This document shows, in pieces, positions 40,501 to 48,309 of a DNA stretch of 64,000 nt. The DNA is from Motilibacter rhizosphaerae (GTDB lineage: Bacteria; Actinomycetota; Actinomycetes; Motilibacterales; Motilibacteraceae). Each line of letters starts with the position of its first letter. The first letter of the stretch is position 1. A program made the translations under genes and the position numbers. The notes under the pieces were generated by a model. The model was given only the letters and a program-made list of their open reading frames with translations. It did not search any database and was not told the origin of the DNA. The DNA lies in contig NZ_SGXD01000002.1 in the NCBI RefSeq assembly GCF_004216915.1, forward strand, positions 620,001 through 684,000, written 5' to 3'.

Positions 40501-41358
40501 GGAGAACGCGGGCAGCGACTTCTCCGACGTCGCGAGCCCGCCGTTCCCGTCGTAGGTCACGCGGACGGTCGCGCCCTTCTGCACCTGCGCACCGAGCGTG
40601 ATGACGAGGTTCCCGGCGGCCGCCGGGTCCACGGCGATGCTCGTGACCGGGTACGCGACGTCGTCGACCATCACGTGCAGGTGGTCGGTCAGGCCCGTCG
40701 GGAGCGGCTGCACGAAGGGGTGGTCGACGGCGAGGGTCACGGCGGAGCCGTTCGTCGCCACCGTCGCATCCCCCGACACGGGCGGGGTGTAGTCGGCCGG
40801 GAGGTAGTACGCCGTGGCCGGGATCGGAGCCAGCGGGCTCGTCGGCGTCGACCAGGAGACGTGCAGGTTCGACCCGCCGAAGTCCTCGAAGTAGTCGACG
40901 CGGATGTCGTGGAGACCCGCCGTCAGCTGCACCGGGGCACTGGTCTGCCGGTTGTCCCAGTCGTCGACCCAGTGGTCGATGACGAGGGTGCCGTCGACCC
41001 ACAGACGGAACCCGTTGTCGCCGATGATCGAGAAGGTGTACGCGTCGGTGGCCGGCACGTCGACCCGCCCGGTCCAGCGCACGGAGTCCCGGTCGTCCTG
41101 GCCGGTCGCGGCCTGCAGGACGCCCTCGAGGTTGGGGAACTCCAGGCTCGGGTCGATCTGCGTCGTCCGCAGCTCGGCGAAGTCGCCGACCCCCGGTCCG
41201 CTGGAGCGGTAGTAGTCGCCCTTGAGCCCGTGCACGAGCGTGTCCGCCGACGCGGGAACCGGGGCGGTGACGGCGACCAGCGCCCCCACCATCCCGGTGA
41301 GCGCGGCGGTCACGAGCGTCCGGGAACGGGCTGTCGGTCGTCGTCGATCGAGCAGCAT
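37594..41358 (-). CDS. Secreted multidomain glycoside hydrolase family 2 protein (PA14 + GH2 + LamG)
   Basis: A 1254-residue exported enzyme. A signal peptide (Arg-rich start, AALTGMVGALVAVTAPVPASA) is followed by a PA14 domain (about 45-185; YTFSIIGDNGFRLWVDGTLVIDHW). Then come GH2 sugar-binding and immunoglobulin domains (MFYRRTFTVPADW, VWVNGTQV, GGIFYTPASGIWQTVWLEP) and the GH2 barrel with acid/base Glu in PFNEGWGEY (about 700) and probable nucleophile Glu in DGEHGGFGL (about 770). A LamG/concanavalin domain (about 885-1080) and a helical C-terminal region end it. It should cut beta-galactoside- or beta-mannoside-like bonds in a polysaccharide; the exact sugar is unknown. A sugar ABC operon upstream may take up the products. 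Confidence 0.9.
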   Translation of the reverse strand: MLLDRRRPTARSRTLVTAALTGMVGALVAVTAPVPASADTLVHGLKGDYYRSSGPGVGDFAELRTTQIDPSLEFPNLEGVLQAATGQDDRDSVRWTGRVDVPATDAYTFSIIGDNGFRLWVDGTLVIDHWVDDWDNRQTSAPVQLTAGLHDIRVDYFEDFGGSNLHVSWSTPTSPLAPIPATAYYLPADYTPPVSGDATVATNGSAVTLAVDHPFVQPLPTGLTDHLHVMVDDVAYPVTSIAVDPAAAGNLVITLGAQVQKGATVRVTYDGNGGLATSEKSLPAFSLPGINSSTYTLDTPWAKDVSPTNALPDYPRPQLARVKWENLNGTWQFEEATEGQAAPLGQQLDGSILVPYPVESKLSGVQKHVDRMFYRRTFTVPADWKIGSGQRLVLNFGAVDYQATVWVNGTQVTSHTGGYDKFSADITDAVTGTGPQEIVVGVVDTTDSSNQPVGKQTNNPGGIFYTPASGIWQTVWLEPVAAAHIDSLGITSDVPGSAFVVTPRTTGASADATVTVVASAKGKEVARVTGPASSALRVPIADAHLWSPSDPYLYDLSVTLHDGDSTDAVTSYQGLRSIGLKVIDGKQRIVLNGKPTFLLSTLDQGYWPDGIYTAPTDEALAFDLVQHKEMGFNTVRKHIKVEPDRWYYWADRLGLLVWQDMPATFDLSTGAKRASFESQLDQIVTEHDSDTSVIGWIPFNEGWGEYSKQFTGEVADHVKALDPTRLVDAHSGVNCCNSHGDSGHGDVIDWHQYNGPAFPAPDANRAAVDGEHGGFGLVIPGHTWPGGSLSNYGADLKTTADLTRAYVANQTPLIAAASCGLSGSVYTQITDVETELNGLWTYDRRVEKVDPAAVRDINQRIIAAGESTGQVQLPPGKPGLVGVGDWQLDEGSGTVTEDTSGGAHDGTLVGGPTWTAGKTGSALHFDGHSQYVDTGAEILDTSGNYTVSAWAKLDSTNGFATVVSQDGASRSDFFLQYSGADHRWAFSTPDVRALASDVGEPKVGQWYHLTGVRDVRAGQLRIYVDGALAGTASTCGGVDDGGNLVIGRAKWDGNPVDFFPGTIDSVHAYDRVLSDAEIASLAAQEPTTTTPSDVTAAVDELKRSGDLLSSEAGVLRPLSTGAESARAAHDYATMRTRLQALRTEVDTARTSKLGDAARDRLSGLLDAQLPARTGVQGLQRLVGDLSRQDAVFQSGSAGLLDQLAAARAAEVAGDPATVKARLQEFRAAVATSRKVSASARATLLARTDAVLATL

Positions 41359-41435
41359 GCGGCCTCCTCAGCCGAGGGAGTCGGATCCGGTCGCAAGCGC
41401 GCACAAGACGGGCTGGACCGATCAGGACGAGTCTG

Positions 41436-41464
41436 ATCCAACCGCGACGACGTGCTCCGGTCAA
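41436..41464 (-). promoter_or_regulatory. Candidate promoter of the GH2 gene
   Basis: On the minus strand TTGACC (41464-41459) and TTGGAT (41441-41436) are 17 nt apart, in a locally AT-richer stretch about 75 nt before the ATG at 41358. The -10 is imperfect, so the call is tentative. Confidence 0.35.
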
Positions 41465-41534
41465 TCCCCTGTGCGCTCCAGTTCTTGCGTGCTGCCAGTC
41501 GATCTTCAACTGCCGGGGGCCGGGAGACAGCACG

Positions 41535-41569
41535 GCCCGGCCGGACCGCGGGACGCGGTCCGGCCGGGC
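41535..41569 (-). terminator. Terminator hairpin of sugar ABC operon
   Basis: GCCCGGCCGGACCGC (41535-41549) and GCGGTCCGGCCGGGC (41555-41569) are perfect 15-bp arms with loop GGGAC. The hairpin starts about 28 nt past the stop of the last permease gene and separates that operon from the GH2 gene. Confidence 0.85.
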
Positions 41570-41596
41570 TGCTGGGCGGGCGGTTCGAGTGGCCGG

Positions 41597-42628
41597 CTAG
41601 AGCCGCTGCCGGCGCGCCAGGAACGTCTGGATGACGACGACGAGCACGAGGAAGCCGCCGTTGACGACCGACTGCCAGTTGGAGTTGCTGAAGCCGATCT
41701 GGTTGATGATGTTGGCGATGACGCCGAGCAGCAGCACGCCGGCGAGCGTGCCGCCCGTGGTGCCGGCGCCCCCGGTCAGCAGCGTCCCCCCGATGACGAC
41801 GGCGGAGATCGCGCTGAGCTCGAGCCCCACCCCCGTCGTGGTCACGCCCGAGGACGCCTGCGCCGCCGCCAGCGCCCCGCCGAAGCCGGCGAGGACGCCG
41901 GACATCACGTAGACCCGCAGGAGCACCGAGCCGACCGGCAGGCCCATGAGCCGCGCCGCGTCCTCGTTGCTGCCGATGGCGAGCACGGTCTGCCCGAAGC
42001 CCGTGCGCTGCAGGACCAGCACGCCGAGGGCGTACAGACCGACGGCGATCCAGACGGGGTAGCCGATCCCCAGCGCCGACCCCTGCCCCATCGTCGCGAA
42101 GGCCGAGCCGGAGGGGACGACGCGGGTGACGCTGCCCTCGGTGGTGACCGAGAGCAGGAGCCCCCGGGCGAACAGCAGGGTGGTCAGCGTGACGATGAAC
42201 GGCGCCATCCCGGCGCGGACGATGAGCAGGCCGTTGAGCAGCCCGACCGCACCGCAGACGACGACCGGGGCGACCAGTGCGGCCACGGTCCCGTGCGACG
42301 ACGCCCAGGCCGCGACGACGCCGCCGAGCGCGTAGACCGAGCCGACCGACAGGTCGATGCCACCGGTGAGGATGACGAACGACATGCCCAGTGCGACGAC
42401 CGCGAGGAATGAGCTCTGCAAGCAGATGTCGCGCAGGTTGTCCACGCTGCCGAAGGTGTCGAAGACCAGCGAGGCGACGAGCACCGTCAGCAGCAGCACG
42501 ACGAGCGAGCCGCGCTGCTGCGCCAGTGCCGCGAGCCGCTCCCCGCGCGAGAGCCCCTCACCCGGGTCGCCCTCGGGGAGCCGGGCGTCGGGACCGCCTG
42601 CGGTCACGGGAGTGTCCACCGTGCTCAT
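41597..42628 (-). CDS. Ribose-type sugar ABC transporter permease (second)
   Basis: A 343-residue RbsC/XylH-family permease with about nine helices and the family blocks LAVVALGMSFVILTGGIDLSVGSVYALGGV, MAPFIVTLTTLLFARGL and the EAA-like loop GFGQTVLAIGSNEDAARLMGLPV, followed by SAISAVVIGGTLLTGGAGTTGGTLAGVL. ATG 42628 overlaps the stop of the first permease (ATGA). With the other permease it would form a heterodimeric channel. It is the last gene of the operon, followed by a strong hairpin. Confidence 0.94.
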   Translation of the reverse strand: MSTVDTPVTAGGPDARLPEGDPGEGLSRGERLAALAQQRGSLVVLLLTVLVASLVFDTFGSVDNLRDICLQSSFLAVVALGMSFVILTGGIDLSVGSVYALGGVVAAWASSHGTVAALVAPVVVCGAVGLLNGLLIVRAGMAPFIVTLTTLLFARGLLLSVTTEGSVTRVVPSGSAFATMGQGSALGIGYPVWIAVGLYALGVLVLQRTGFGQTVLAIGSNEDAARLMGLPVGSVLLRVYVMSGVLAGFGGALAAAQASSGVTTTGVGLELSAISAVVIGGTLLTGGAGTTGGTLAGVLLLGVIANIINQIGFSNSNWQSVVNGGFLVLVVVIQTFLARRQRL

Positions 42629-43593
42629 CGCGCTCCTCGCCGGCGCTGGGAGTAGACCGCGACGATGATGATGGCCGCCTGGACCATCTGCGCCGCGGAG
42701 TCCTTGAGGTCGTGGGCGATTAGGGTCGAGCGGATCAGCTGCATGAGCAGCGCGCCCGCCACGGTGCCGAGGATCTTCACCTTGCCGCCGGACAGCGGCG
42801 TACCCCCGACGACCACGGCGGTGATGGCGCTGAGCTCGACGAGGTTGCCCAGGGTGTTGGGCGTGCTGGCCGTGAGCCGGGCGGTCGCGAGGACCCCGGC
42901 CACGGCGGCGAGCGACCCCGAGATGACGTAGACCAGGAGCAGCGTGCGCTTCACGGGGAGGCCCGCCAGCTCGCTGGCCGCGCGGTTGCCGCCGATCGAG
43001 ACGATCCGGCGGCCGACGAGGGTACGCCGGACGAGGAACGCCACCACGAGCGCGAGGACGGCCGCGACGAGGACGGTGTACGGGATCCCCAGCACCGAGC
43101 CGGACCCCAGGTCGAGCAGCGTCCGGTCGTGGATGTCGGCCTGGTTGTCGAGCACGATGTTGGCCAGACCGCGGACGGCGATGAGCGAGGCGAGCGTCGC
43201 GACGATGGGCTGCAGGCCGATCGAGGCCACCAGCCAGCCGTTGACCAGCCCCACGGCCACGCCGCCGAGGATGCACACGACGAGCGCGACGGGCCAGCCG
43301 TAGCCGAGGTACTGCGGCAGCAGCGCGGAGGCGAGCGCCATCACCGACCCGACCGAGAGGTCGATGCCCTCGGTGCCGATGACGAGCGCCATGCCCAGCG
43401 CCACGATGACGACCGGGACCACCTGGATGAGCTGGGTGCGCAGGTTCGAGACCGTCACGAAGCGGTCGGTGAACGCCGCATTGGCCAGCAGGAGCACGAC
43501 CAGCGCGGCGTAGACGCCGTTGTCCTGCATCCAGCCCGGGCGCAGCCGCAGGGCCGAGCTCCCGAGCCGCGGGGCGAAGCTGCTACTCGCCAC
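42625..43593 (-). CDS. Ribose-type sugar ABC transporter permease (first)
   Basis: A 322-residue RbsC-family permease with VVIVALGMALVIGTEGIDLSVGSVMALASALL, LQPIVATLASLIAVRGLANI, the EAA-like loop LVGRRIVSIGGNRAASELAGLPVKR and SAITAVVVGGTPLSGGKVKILGTVAGALL. Its start overlaps the end of the ATPase gene by 11 nt (GTG 43593). Two non-identical permeases plus a fused double ATPase is the usual make-up of galactofuranose/ribose-type importers such as YtfQRT-YjfF. Confidence 0.94.
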   Translation of the reverse strand: MASSSFAPRLGSSALRLRPGWMQDNGVYAALVVLLLANAAFTDRFVTVSNLRTQLIQVVPVVIVALGMALVIGTEGIDLSVGSVMALASALLPQYLGYGWPVALVVCILGGVAVGLVNGWLVASIGLQPIVATLASLIAVRGLANIVLDNQADIHDRTLLDLGSGSVLGIPYTVLVAAVLALVVAFLVRRTLVGRRIVSIGGNRAASELAGLPVKRTLLLVYVISGSLAAVAGVLATARLTASTPNTLGNLVELSAITAVVVGGTPLSGGKVKILGTVAGALLMQLIRSTLIAHDLKDSAAQMVQAAIIIVAVYSQRRRGAR

Positions 43594-45142
43594 CCTGCAC
43601 CCCGCCGTCCGCCACGCTGGTCGCGAGCAGCTGCATGAGCCGGCCCTCCGTCACGTCCTCCCCCTCGATCGTGCCGACCACGGCACCCTCCTTGAGCACG
43701 ACGATGCGGTCGGAGCCCTCGAGCAGCTCCTCCAGCTCGCTGGAGATCAGCACCACACCGAGACCCTCCGCGGCCAGCTCGTCGATGAGCGCCTGCACCT
43801 CGGCCTTGGCCCCGACGTCGATGCCGCGCGTCGGCTCGTCGAGCAGCAGCACCTTGGGCTTGGTGCACAACCACCGCGCCAGCAGCACCTTCTGCTGGTT
43901 GCCCCCGCTCAGCTGCGAGACGAGCTGGTCCGGCGAGGAGGCCTTGATGCGGAGCCGCTGCATGAACGTCTCCACGATCCGGTCCTGCTTGGCCCGCGAC
44001 ACCAGCCCGAACGTCGAGAGCTGCGGAAGTGCTGCCAGCACGATGTTCTCGCGTACGGAGAGGTTGGGGATGATGCCCTCGACCTTGCGGTCCTCGGACA
44101 GCAGGGCGACACCGGCGTCGAGCGCCGCACCCGTCGTGTGCCGGCGCAGCGGCTTCTCGCCCACCTGCACCTCGCCGCTGTCGAGCGGCAGCGCCCCGAA
44201 CACCGCCTTCGCGGTCTCGCTACGGCCTGCGCCCAGCAGGCCGCCGAGGCCGACGACCTCGCCGGGCGCGACGTCGAAGGAGACGCCGTGCAGCGCGTGG
44301 CGGCTGCGCAGGCCGCGTACCGACAGGACCGGCCGGCCCGGACGGGCGTGACCGCCCCCGAGCTCCGTGCGCCCGTTGCGCAGCGTGGAGGCGTCGCGCC
44401 CGAGCATGAGCGACACGAGCTCGAGGCGCGGGAGACCGGCGAGCTCGCCGGTGTGGACGATCCGGCCGTCGCGCATGACCGTCACCTGGCGGCAGATGCG
44501 GTAGAGCTCGTCCATCTTGTGGCTGACGTAGAGCACGGCGACCCCGCGCTCGTTGAGCAGCTGGATGACCGAGAACAGCGTCTCGACCTCACGCGGCTCG
44601 AGCGAGCTCGTCGGCTCGTCCATGACGACGACGCGCGCGTCCGTGGAGACGGCGCGTGCCAGCGCGACCATCTGCTGCATGCCGAGCCCGAGCGAGCGCA
44701 GTGGGCGGCGCACGTCGACGCGTACGCCGTAGTCCGCGAGCACGCGCTGCGCGTCGCGCTCCATGCGCGCGAAGTCGATGAGGCCGAACCGGCGCGGCTC
44801 ACGGCCCAGGAAGACGTTGCGGGCCACGCTCTGCAGCGAGATCAGGTTGACCTCCTGGTAGATCGTGCTGATGCCGGCGGCCTGCGCCGCGGCGGGCCCG
44901 GCGAAGCGGACGGGCTGCCCGTCGTGGCGCAGCTCGCCGGCGTCCGGCTGGTAGACGCCGGTCAGCACCTTGATGAGCGTGGACTTGCCGGCGCCGTTCT
45001 CCCCCACCAGCGCGTGCACCTCCCCGGGGTGCAGCGCGAACGACACGTCGTCGAGGGCGAGCACCCCCGGGAACCGCTTGGTGACGCCGACGACCTCCAG
45101 GGCAGGAGGTCCTGCTGCTGGAGCGGTCCTGCTCTCGTCCAC
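43583..45142 (-). CDS. Ribose-type sugar ABC transporter ATP-binding protein (double domain)
   Basis: A 519-residue RbsA/MglA-type protein with two ATPase domains. The first has Walker A GENGAGKST, a Q-loop in STIYQEVNLI, signature-like LGLGMQQM and Walker B VVVMDEPTSSLE. The second has the normal degenerate Walker A GLLGAGRSE, signature LSGGNQQK and Walker B VLLLDEPTRGIDVGAKAE. GTG 45142 is chosen over an upstream start because AGGAGGAGG lies just before it. It drives sugar import with the two permeases downstream and the lipoprotein upstream. Confidence 0.95.
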   Translation of the reverse strand: MDESRTAPAAGPPALEVVGVTKRFPGVLALDDVSFALHPGEVHALVGENGAGKSTLIKVLTGVYQPDAGELRHDGQPVRFAGPAAAQAAGISTIYQEVNLISLQSVARNVFLGREPRRFGLIDFARMERDAQRVLADYGVRVDVRRPLRSLGLGMQQMVALARAVSTDARVVVMDEPTSSLEPREVETLFSVIQLLNERGVAVLYVSHKMDELYRICRQVTVMRDGRIVHTGELAGLPRLELVSLMLGRDASTLRNGRTELGGGHARPGRPVLSVRGLRSRHALHGVSFDVAPGEVVGLGGLLGAGRSETAKAVFGALPLDSGEVQVGEKPLRRHTTGAALDAGVALLSEDRKVEGIIPNLSVRENIVLAALPQLSTFGLVSRAKQDRIVETFMQRLRIKASSPDQLVSQLSGGNQQKVLLARWLCTKPKVLLLDEPTRGIDVGAKAEVQALIDELAAEGLGVVLISSELEELLEGSDRIVVLKEGAVVGTIEGEDVTEGRLMQLLATSVADGGVQGGE

Positions 45143-45228
45143 TGATCCTCCTCCTGCGGGTGCTGCTGGGCGCGCGCCCCGTGCCAGGGCCGCCGGCACG
45201 GGGCGCGCGGTTCGTGGAGCCCGCTGCG

Positions 45229-46416
45229 TCAGAAGGCCTTCGCCACGTCGGTCTTCGCGTTGTCCGAGGTGTACTGGCCGTCCGAGATGACGATGCTCGC
45301 GGGGATCGGCTGGCCCGAGAAGAAGTCCTGCAGGGTCTTGAAGGCGAGCGGGCCGAAGCGCGGGTTCGACTCGATGACCGCGTTGTACGTCCCGTCCACG
45401 ATCGCCTGCACGGCGTTCTTCGTCCCGTCGATGGAGACGAGCTTGATGTCCTTGCCGGGCTGCTTCCCTGCGGCCTTGATCGCGACCAGGGCACCGAGGC
45501 CCATCTCGTCGTTCTCGGCGTAGATCGCCGTGATGTCGGGGTGCGCCTGCAGCAGCGTCTCCGTCACGGACTGGCCCTTGTCGCGGGCGAAGTCACCCGT
45601 CTGCTGGGCGACGATCGTGATGCCGGGGGCGGTCTTCACCTCGTCGACGAACCCGGACGTGCGGTCGGTGGTGACGTTGTTGCCCGACGACCCCAGGAGC
45701 ACGGCGACCTTGGCCTTGCCCCCGGTGACCTTGATGAGCTGGTCTGCGGCGCGCTTGCCCTGGTCGACGAAGTTGGAGCCGATGAAGGTGAGGTAGTCCT
45801 TGCAGGGCTGCGAGGTCACCTTGCGGTCGATGGTGACGACCGGGATGTGCTTCGCCGCGGCGGCCGCGAAGGCCGGCTGCAGCCCGTCGCTGTTGAGCGG
45901 CGCGACGATGAGCGCCTGGGCGCCCTGGTTGATCATCTGCTGGATGTCGGCGATCTGCTTCTGCAGGTTGGAGTTCGCCACGGTGTGCAGGAGCTTCTTG
46001 ACGCCGAGCTTCTTCGCCTCGTCCTCGATCGACGTGGTCTCGGCGATGCGGAAGGCGGCGGTCTCCGGCTCGGACTGGGAGAAGCCGACGACCGCGTCCT
46101 TCAGGTCGATCTTCGTCGCGCCGGTCTGCTGCAGGGTGCAGCCGTCGCCGCTCCCGCTGCCGCTGGCGGCCGGGGCGGCCGAGGCGGCGTCCCCGCCGGC
46201 CGCAGGTGCTGCCGAGGCGGCGTCGCCCCCGCTGCTCGCGGCTGCCGCGGGAGCCGCGGCCCCGCTGCCGCTCGAGCTGCTCGCGGAGTCGTTCGCGGAC
46301 TTGGCGCACCCGCTCGCCGTCAGGGCGAGCGCGACCGCGGCGATGCCGATGCCGGCGCGGCGCAGCACGGGGGTGGGACGGCCGGCGCTCAGGCGGTTGG
46401 GTGACAGCGCTGTCAT
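45229..46416 (-). CDS. Periplasmic-binding-protein-type sugar ABC lipoprotein
   Basis: A 395-residue lipoprotein: signal ending LTASGC (Cys about 37), a Ser/Ala/Gly-rich linker of about 55 residues with a repeated GGDAASAAPAA, then a type I (LacI-like) sugar-binding fold. The fold shows VGFSQSEPETAAFRIAET, KQIADIQQMINQGAQALIVAPLNSDGLQPAFAAAAAKHIPVVTIDR, DYLTFIGSNFVDQGKRAA and DITAIYAENDEMGLGALVAIKAAG. The 'P.ES..R.A.T.S...' pattern resembles galactofuranose-binding YtfQ. It is the first gene of the operon; a GAGGAGGAG ribosome site precedes ATG 46416. Confidence 0.93.
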   Translation of the reverse strand: MTALSPNRLSAGRPTPVLRRAGIGIAAVALALTASGCAKSANDSASSSSGSGAAAPAAAASSGGDAASAAPAAGGDAASAAPAASGSGSGDGCTLQQTGATKIDLKDAVVGFSQSEPETAAFRIAETTSIEDEAKKLGVKKLLHTVANSNLQKQIADIQQMINQGAQALIVAPLNSDGLQPAFAAAAAKHIPVVTIDRKVTSQPCKDYLTFIGSNFVDQGKRAADQLIKVTGGKAKVAVLLGSSGNNVTTDRTSGFVDEVKTAPGITIVAQQTGDFARDKGQSVTETLLQAHPDITAIYAENDEMGLGALVAIKAAGKQPGKDIKLVSIDGTKNAVQAIVDGTYNAVIESNPRFGPLAFKTLQDFFSGQPIPASIVISDGQYTSDNAKTDVAKAF

Positions 46417-46496
46417 GGGGGGACTCCTCCTCTGGGTGGTGGTCCCGGCGTACGCGGAGCGGCGAGAAGCCGGCCGCTCGGACCGCCGGTGCTCGG

Positions 46497-46526
46497 ACAG
46501 TGCCAGCGGACGTCAGAAAGTGTCAA
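46497..46526 (-). promoter_or_regulatory. Candidate promoter of sugar ABC operon
   Basis: TTGACA (46526-46521) is followed after 18 nt by CACTGT (46502-46497) on the minus strand, giving a start about 75 nt before ATG 46416. The -35 lies within the imperfect inverted repeat 46514-46532 (CAGAA...TTCTG), which may be an operator. No LacI-type gene is in the window. Confidence 0.5.
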
Positions 46527-46745
46527 CTTCTGTTTGGTCACGATTGGATCACGCAGCTTTTCGGCGTGACCGACGTGACCGAGCACGTGAGTCCGCCGAT
46601 GTCCAACGTGGGAAGCCGTTGCGCGCCAGCGTTACCGGTCACATGGGCTGCTGGACAGCCCCGGTCGGCCTCGCCGATCAGTTCTGATCGCCCAACAGAA
46701 GCGAACACCGGAGCCGCCCAGCCCGTCGGAACGTGTGCCTCGGCG

Positions 46746-46774
46746 TTGACAGCGCTTTCAGCAGGCGGTAGGAC
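46746..46774 (+). promoter_or_regulatory. Rightward promoter overlapped by a LacI/CRE-like operator
   Basis: TTGACA (46746-46751) and TAGGAC (46769-46774) are 17 nt apart. TGACAGCGCTTTCA at 46747-46760 matches the LacI-family palindrome TGAAAGCGCTTTCA except for one base. The site is about 140 nt before the ApbE-like gene. It could also control the leftward sugar operon from a distance. Confidence 0.45.
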
Positions 46775-46909
46775 TGCGCCATGCACCGTCGCGGCCGCGC
46801 TCCGCGCACCTGCTCCGGGGCCGCCGCGGTGACCTCGCTCGCGCACCCTCACACCCGGCGCAGAGGCCCCTGACAGCCGCTGCACAGCGGCACGGACGAC
46901 GGTCGGGTC

Positions 46910-47698
46910 ATGGACCTCGTGGTGCTCGTCCCGCCGGAGCGCCCGGTGCGGCAGCCGGCCTCGTGCTACTTCCTCGTCCGCGGCGTCGACGTCTCGGTCA
47001 AGGTCGACGACGCCCGCTGGCTGCCGCGCGCGCGACGGCTCGCCCGGCAGTCCCTGCTCAGCGCCGAGACGGCGACCTGCGCGTCGTACGACTCGGAGCT
47101 CGTCCGCCTGCGGGCGACCGGCGCCCGTGGCGTGCCCGTCTCCCCCGTGCTCGCTGACGTGCTCCGCAGCCTGGTCGGTGCCCGGGAGCTCACCGGCGGT
47201 GGGCTCCGCGGTGGACGGGCCTCCGCCGTCGCTGCCGGCTCGCCCACCGCGTCGTGCGGCGGAGCGGCCTGGCCGCGCGCGGCGGACCCGTGGGCCGGCA
47301 TCGACGTGGCGGAGGGCAGCGCCACCGTGCCCGCGGGTCGCTCGCTCGAGGTGCCCGCCCTCGCCGCTGCCGTCGCCGCGGCCCGGGCGGCGACGGAGGT
47401 CCTGCAGGTGCTGGGCACCGGCGCGTACGTCGTCATCGGGGGGACCGCCGCGGCGCGGGGGCTGGCCCTGCCGCCCGTGGTGTGGGGGCTGGAGGTGCCC
47501 CCGGGAGGCACGGTCAGCCGTGTCGCCGGGAGCGCCTCATCGCCGTGGAGCGAGGCCGTCGTGGCATGGAGCGGCCCGGAGAGCGCGGCACTCGCGCAGG
47601 CCGCGCACTCCTGGGGTACGGAGGCGCCACAGCGGCTGCACGCGCTCGGCGCGCGGGCCCGGCTGAGCGGGCCGGGCGGCGAGGTGCTCGTCGCCTAG
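46910..47698 (+). CDS. Divergent ApbE-like (FAD:protein FMN transferase family) protein
   Basis: A 262-residue protein with ApbE-like spacing. AETATCASYDSELVRLRATGARGVPVSPVLADVLRSLVGARELTGG is the region where ApbE binds FAD. The middle part, TVPAGRSLEVPALAAAVAAARAATEVLQVLGTGAYVVIGGTAAARG, mirrors the 'LDLGGxAKGxAxDxA...VxxGG' segment. The Lys, the Asp/Thr metal ligands and the C-terminal DALATA motif are absent or changed, and the protein is shorter than usual. It may be a pseudoenzyme. No FMN-bearing partner (Rnf/Nqr, flavocytochrome) is nearby. It ends sharing a CTAG with the convergent rdgB stop. Confidence 0.6.
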   Translation: MDLVVLVPPERPVRQPASCYFLVRGVDVSVKVDDARWLPRARRLARQSLLSAETATCASYDSELVRLRATGARGVPVSPVLADVLRSLVGARELTGGGLRGGRASAVAAGSPTASCGGAAWPRAADPWAGIDVAEGSATVPAGRSLEVPALAAAVAAARAATEVLQVLGTGAYVVIGGTAAARGLALPPVVWGLEVPPGGTVSRVAGSASSPWSEAVVAWSGPESAALAQAAHSWGTEAPQRLHALGARARLSGPGGEVLVA

Positions 47699-48309
47699 GT
47701 GGGCTGGCCGGCCAGGGCCACCAGGGACGGCGCGAGCGCCCGCAGCGCCCGCCCGCGGTGGGAGATGGCGTCCTTGCGCTCGGGGCCGAGCTCGGCGGTG
47801 GTGAGGCCGCCGGACTCGTCCGCGACGAAGACCGGGTCGTAGCCGAAGCCCCCGGCGCCGCGCCGCTCGCGGACGAGGTGTCCGCGCACGATGCCCTCCT
47901 CCACCACGCTCGAGCCGTCGGGGCGCACGAGGACGACCGCGGCGGTGAAGTGGGCGCCCAGCCGGTCGTCCGGCACCTCGGCGACCTGGGCCAGCAGCAG
48001 GTCCAGGTTGGCGTCGTCCGCGCCGTGGCGGCCGGACCAGCGCGCCGAGAAGATGCCCGGCATCCCGCCCAGCACGTCGACGCAGATGCCGCTGTCGTCC
48101 GCGATCGCGGGGAGGCCCGTCGCCTGCACGGCAGCACGGGCCTTCAGCAGCGCGTTCTCCGTGAAGGTCAGGCCGTCCTCGACGACCTCGGGCACGTCGT
48201 AGCCGTCGAGCCCGACGACCTCGACGCCCGTGGCCTCCGTAGCGGCGAGGATCCGGCGCACCTCCTCGACCTTGTGCGCGTTGCGCGTCGAGAGCAGGAC
48301 CCGCGTCAT
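47695..48309 (-). CDS. rdgB: XTP/dITP diphosphatase (RdgB/HAM1)
   Basis: A 204-residue Ham1-family enzyme: [18 protein letters not shown] at the N-terminus, then [18 protein letters not shown], then the active-site [27 protein letters not shown], and C-terminal DGEG-type [13 protein letters not shown] with [13 protein letters not shown]. It hydrolyses dITP, ITP and XTP to monophosphates and so keeps deaminated purines out of nucleic acids. It follows rph with an ATGA overlap, the conserved actinobacterial order murI-Rv1339-rph-rdgB. Confidence 0.97.
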   Translation of the reverse strand: MTRVLLSTRNAHKVEEVRRILAATEATGVEVVGLDGYDVPEVVEDGLTFTENALLKARAAVQATGLPAIADDSGICVDVLGGMPGIFSARWSGRHGADDANLDLLLAQVAEVPDDRLGAHFTAAVVLVRPDGSSVVEEGIVRGHLVRERRGAGGFGYDPVFVADESGGLTTAELGPERKDAISHRGRALRALAPSLVALAGQPT

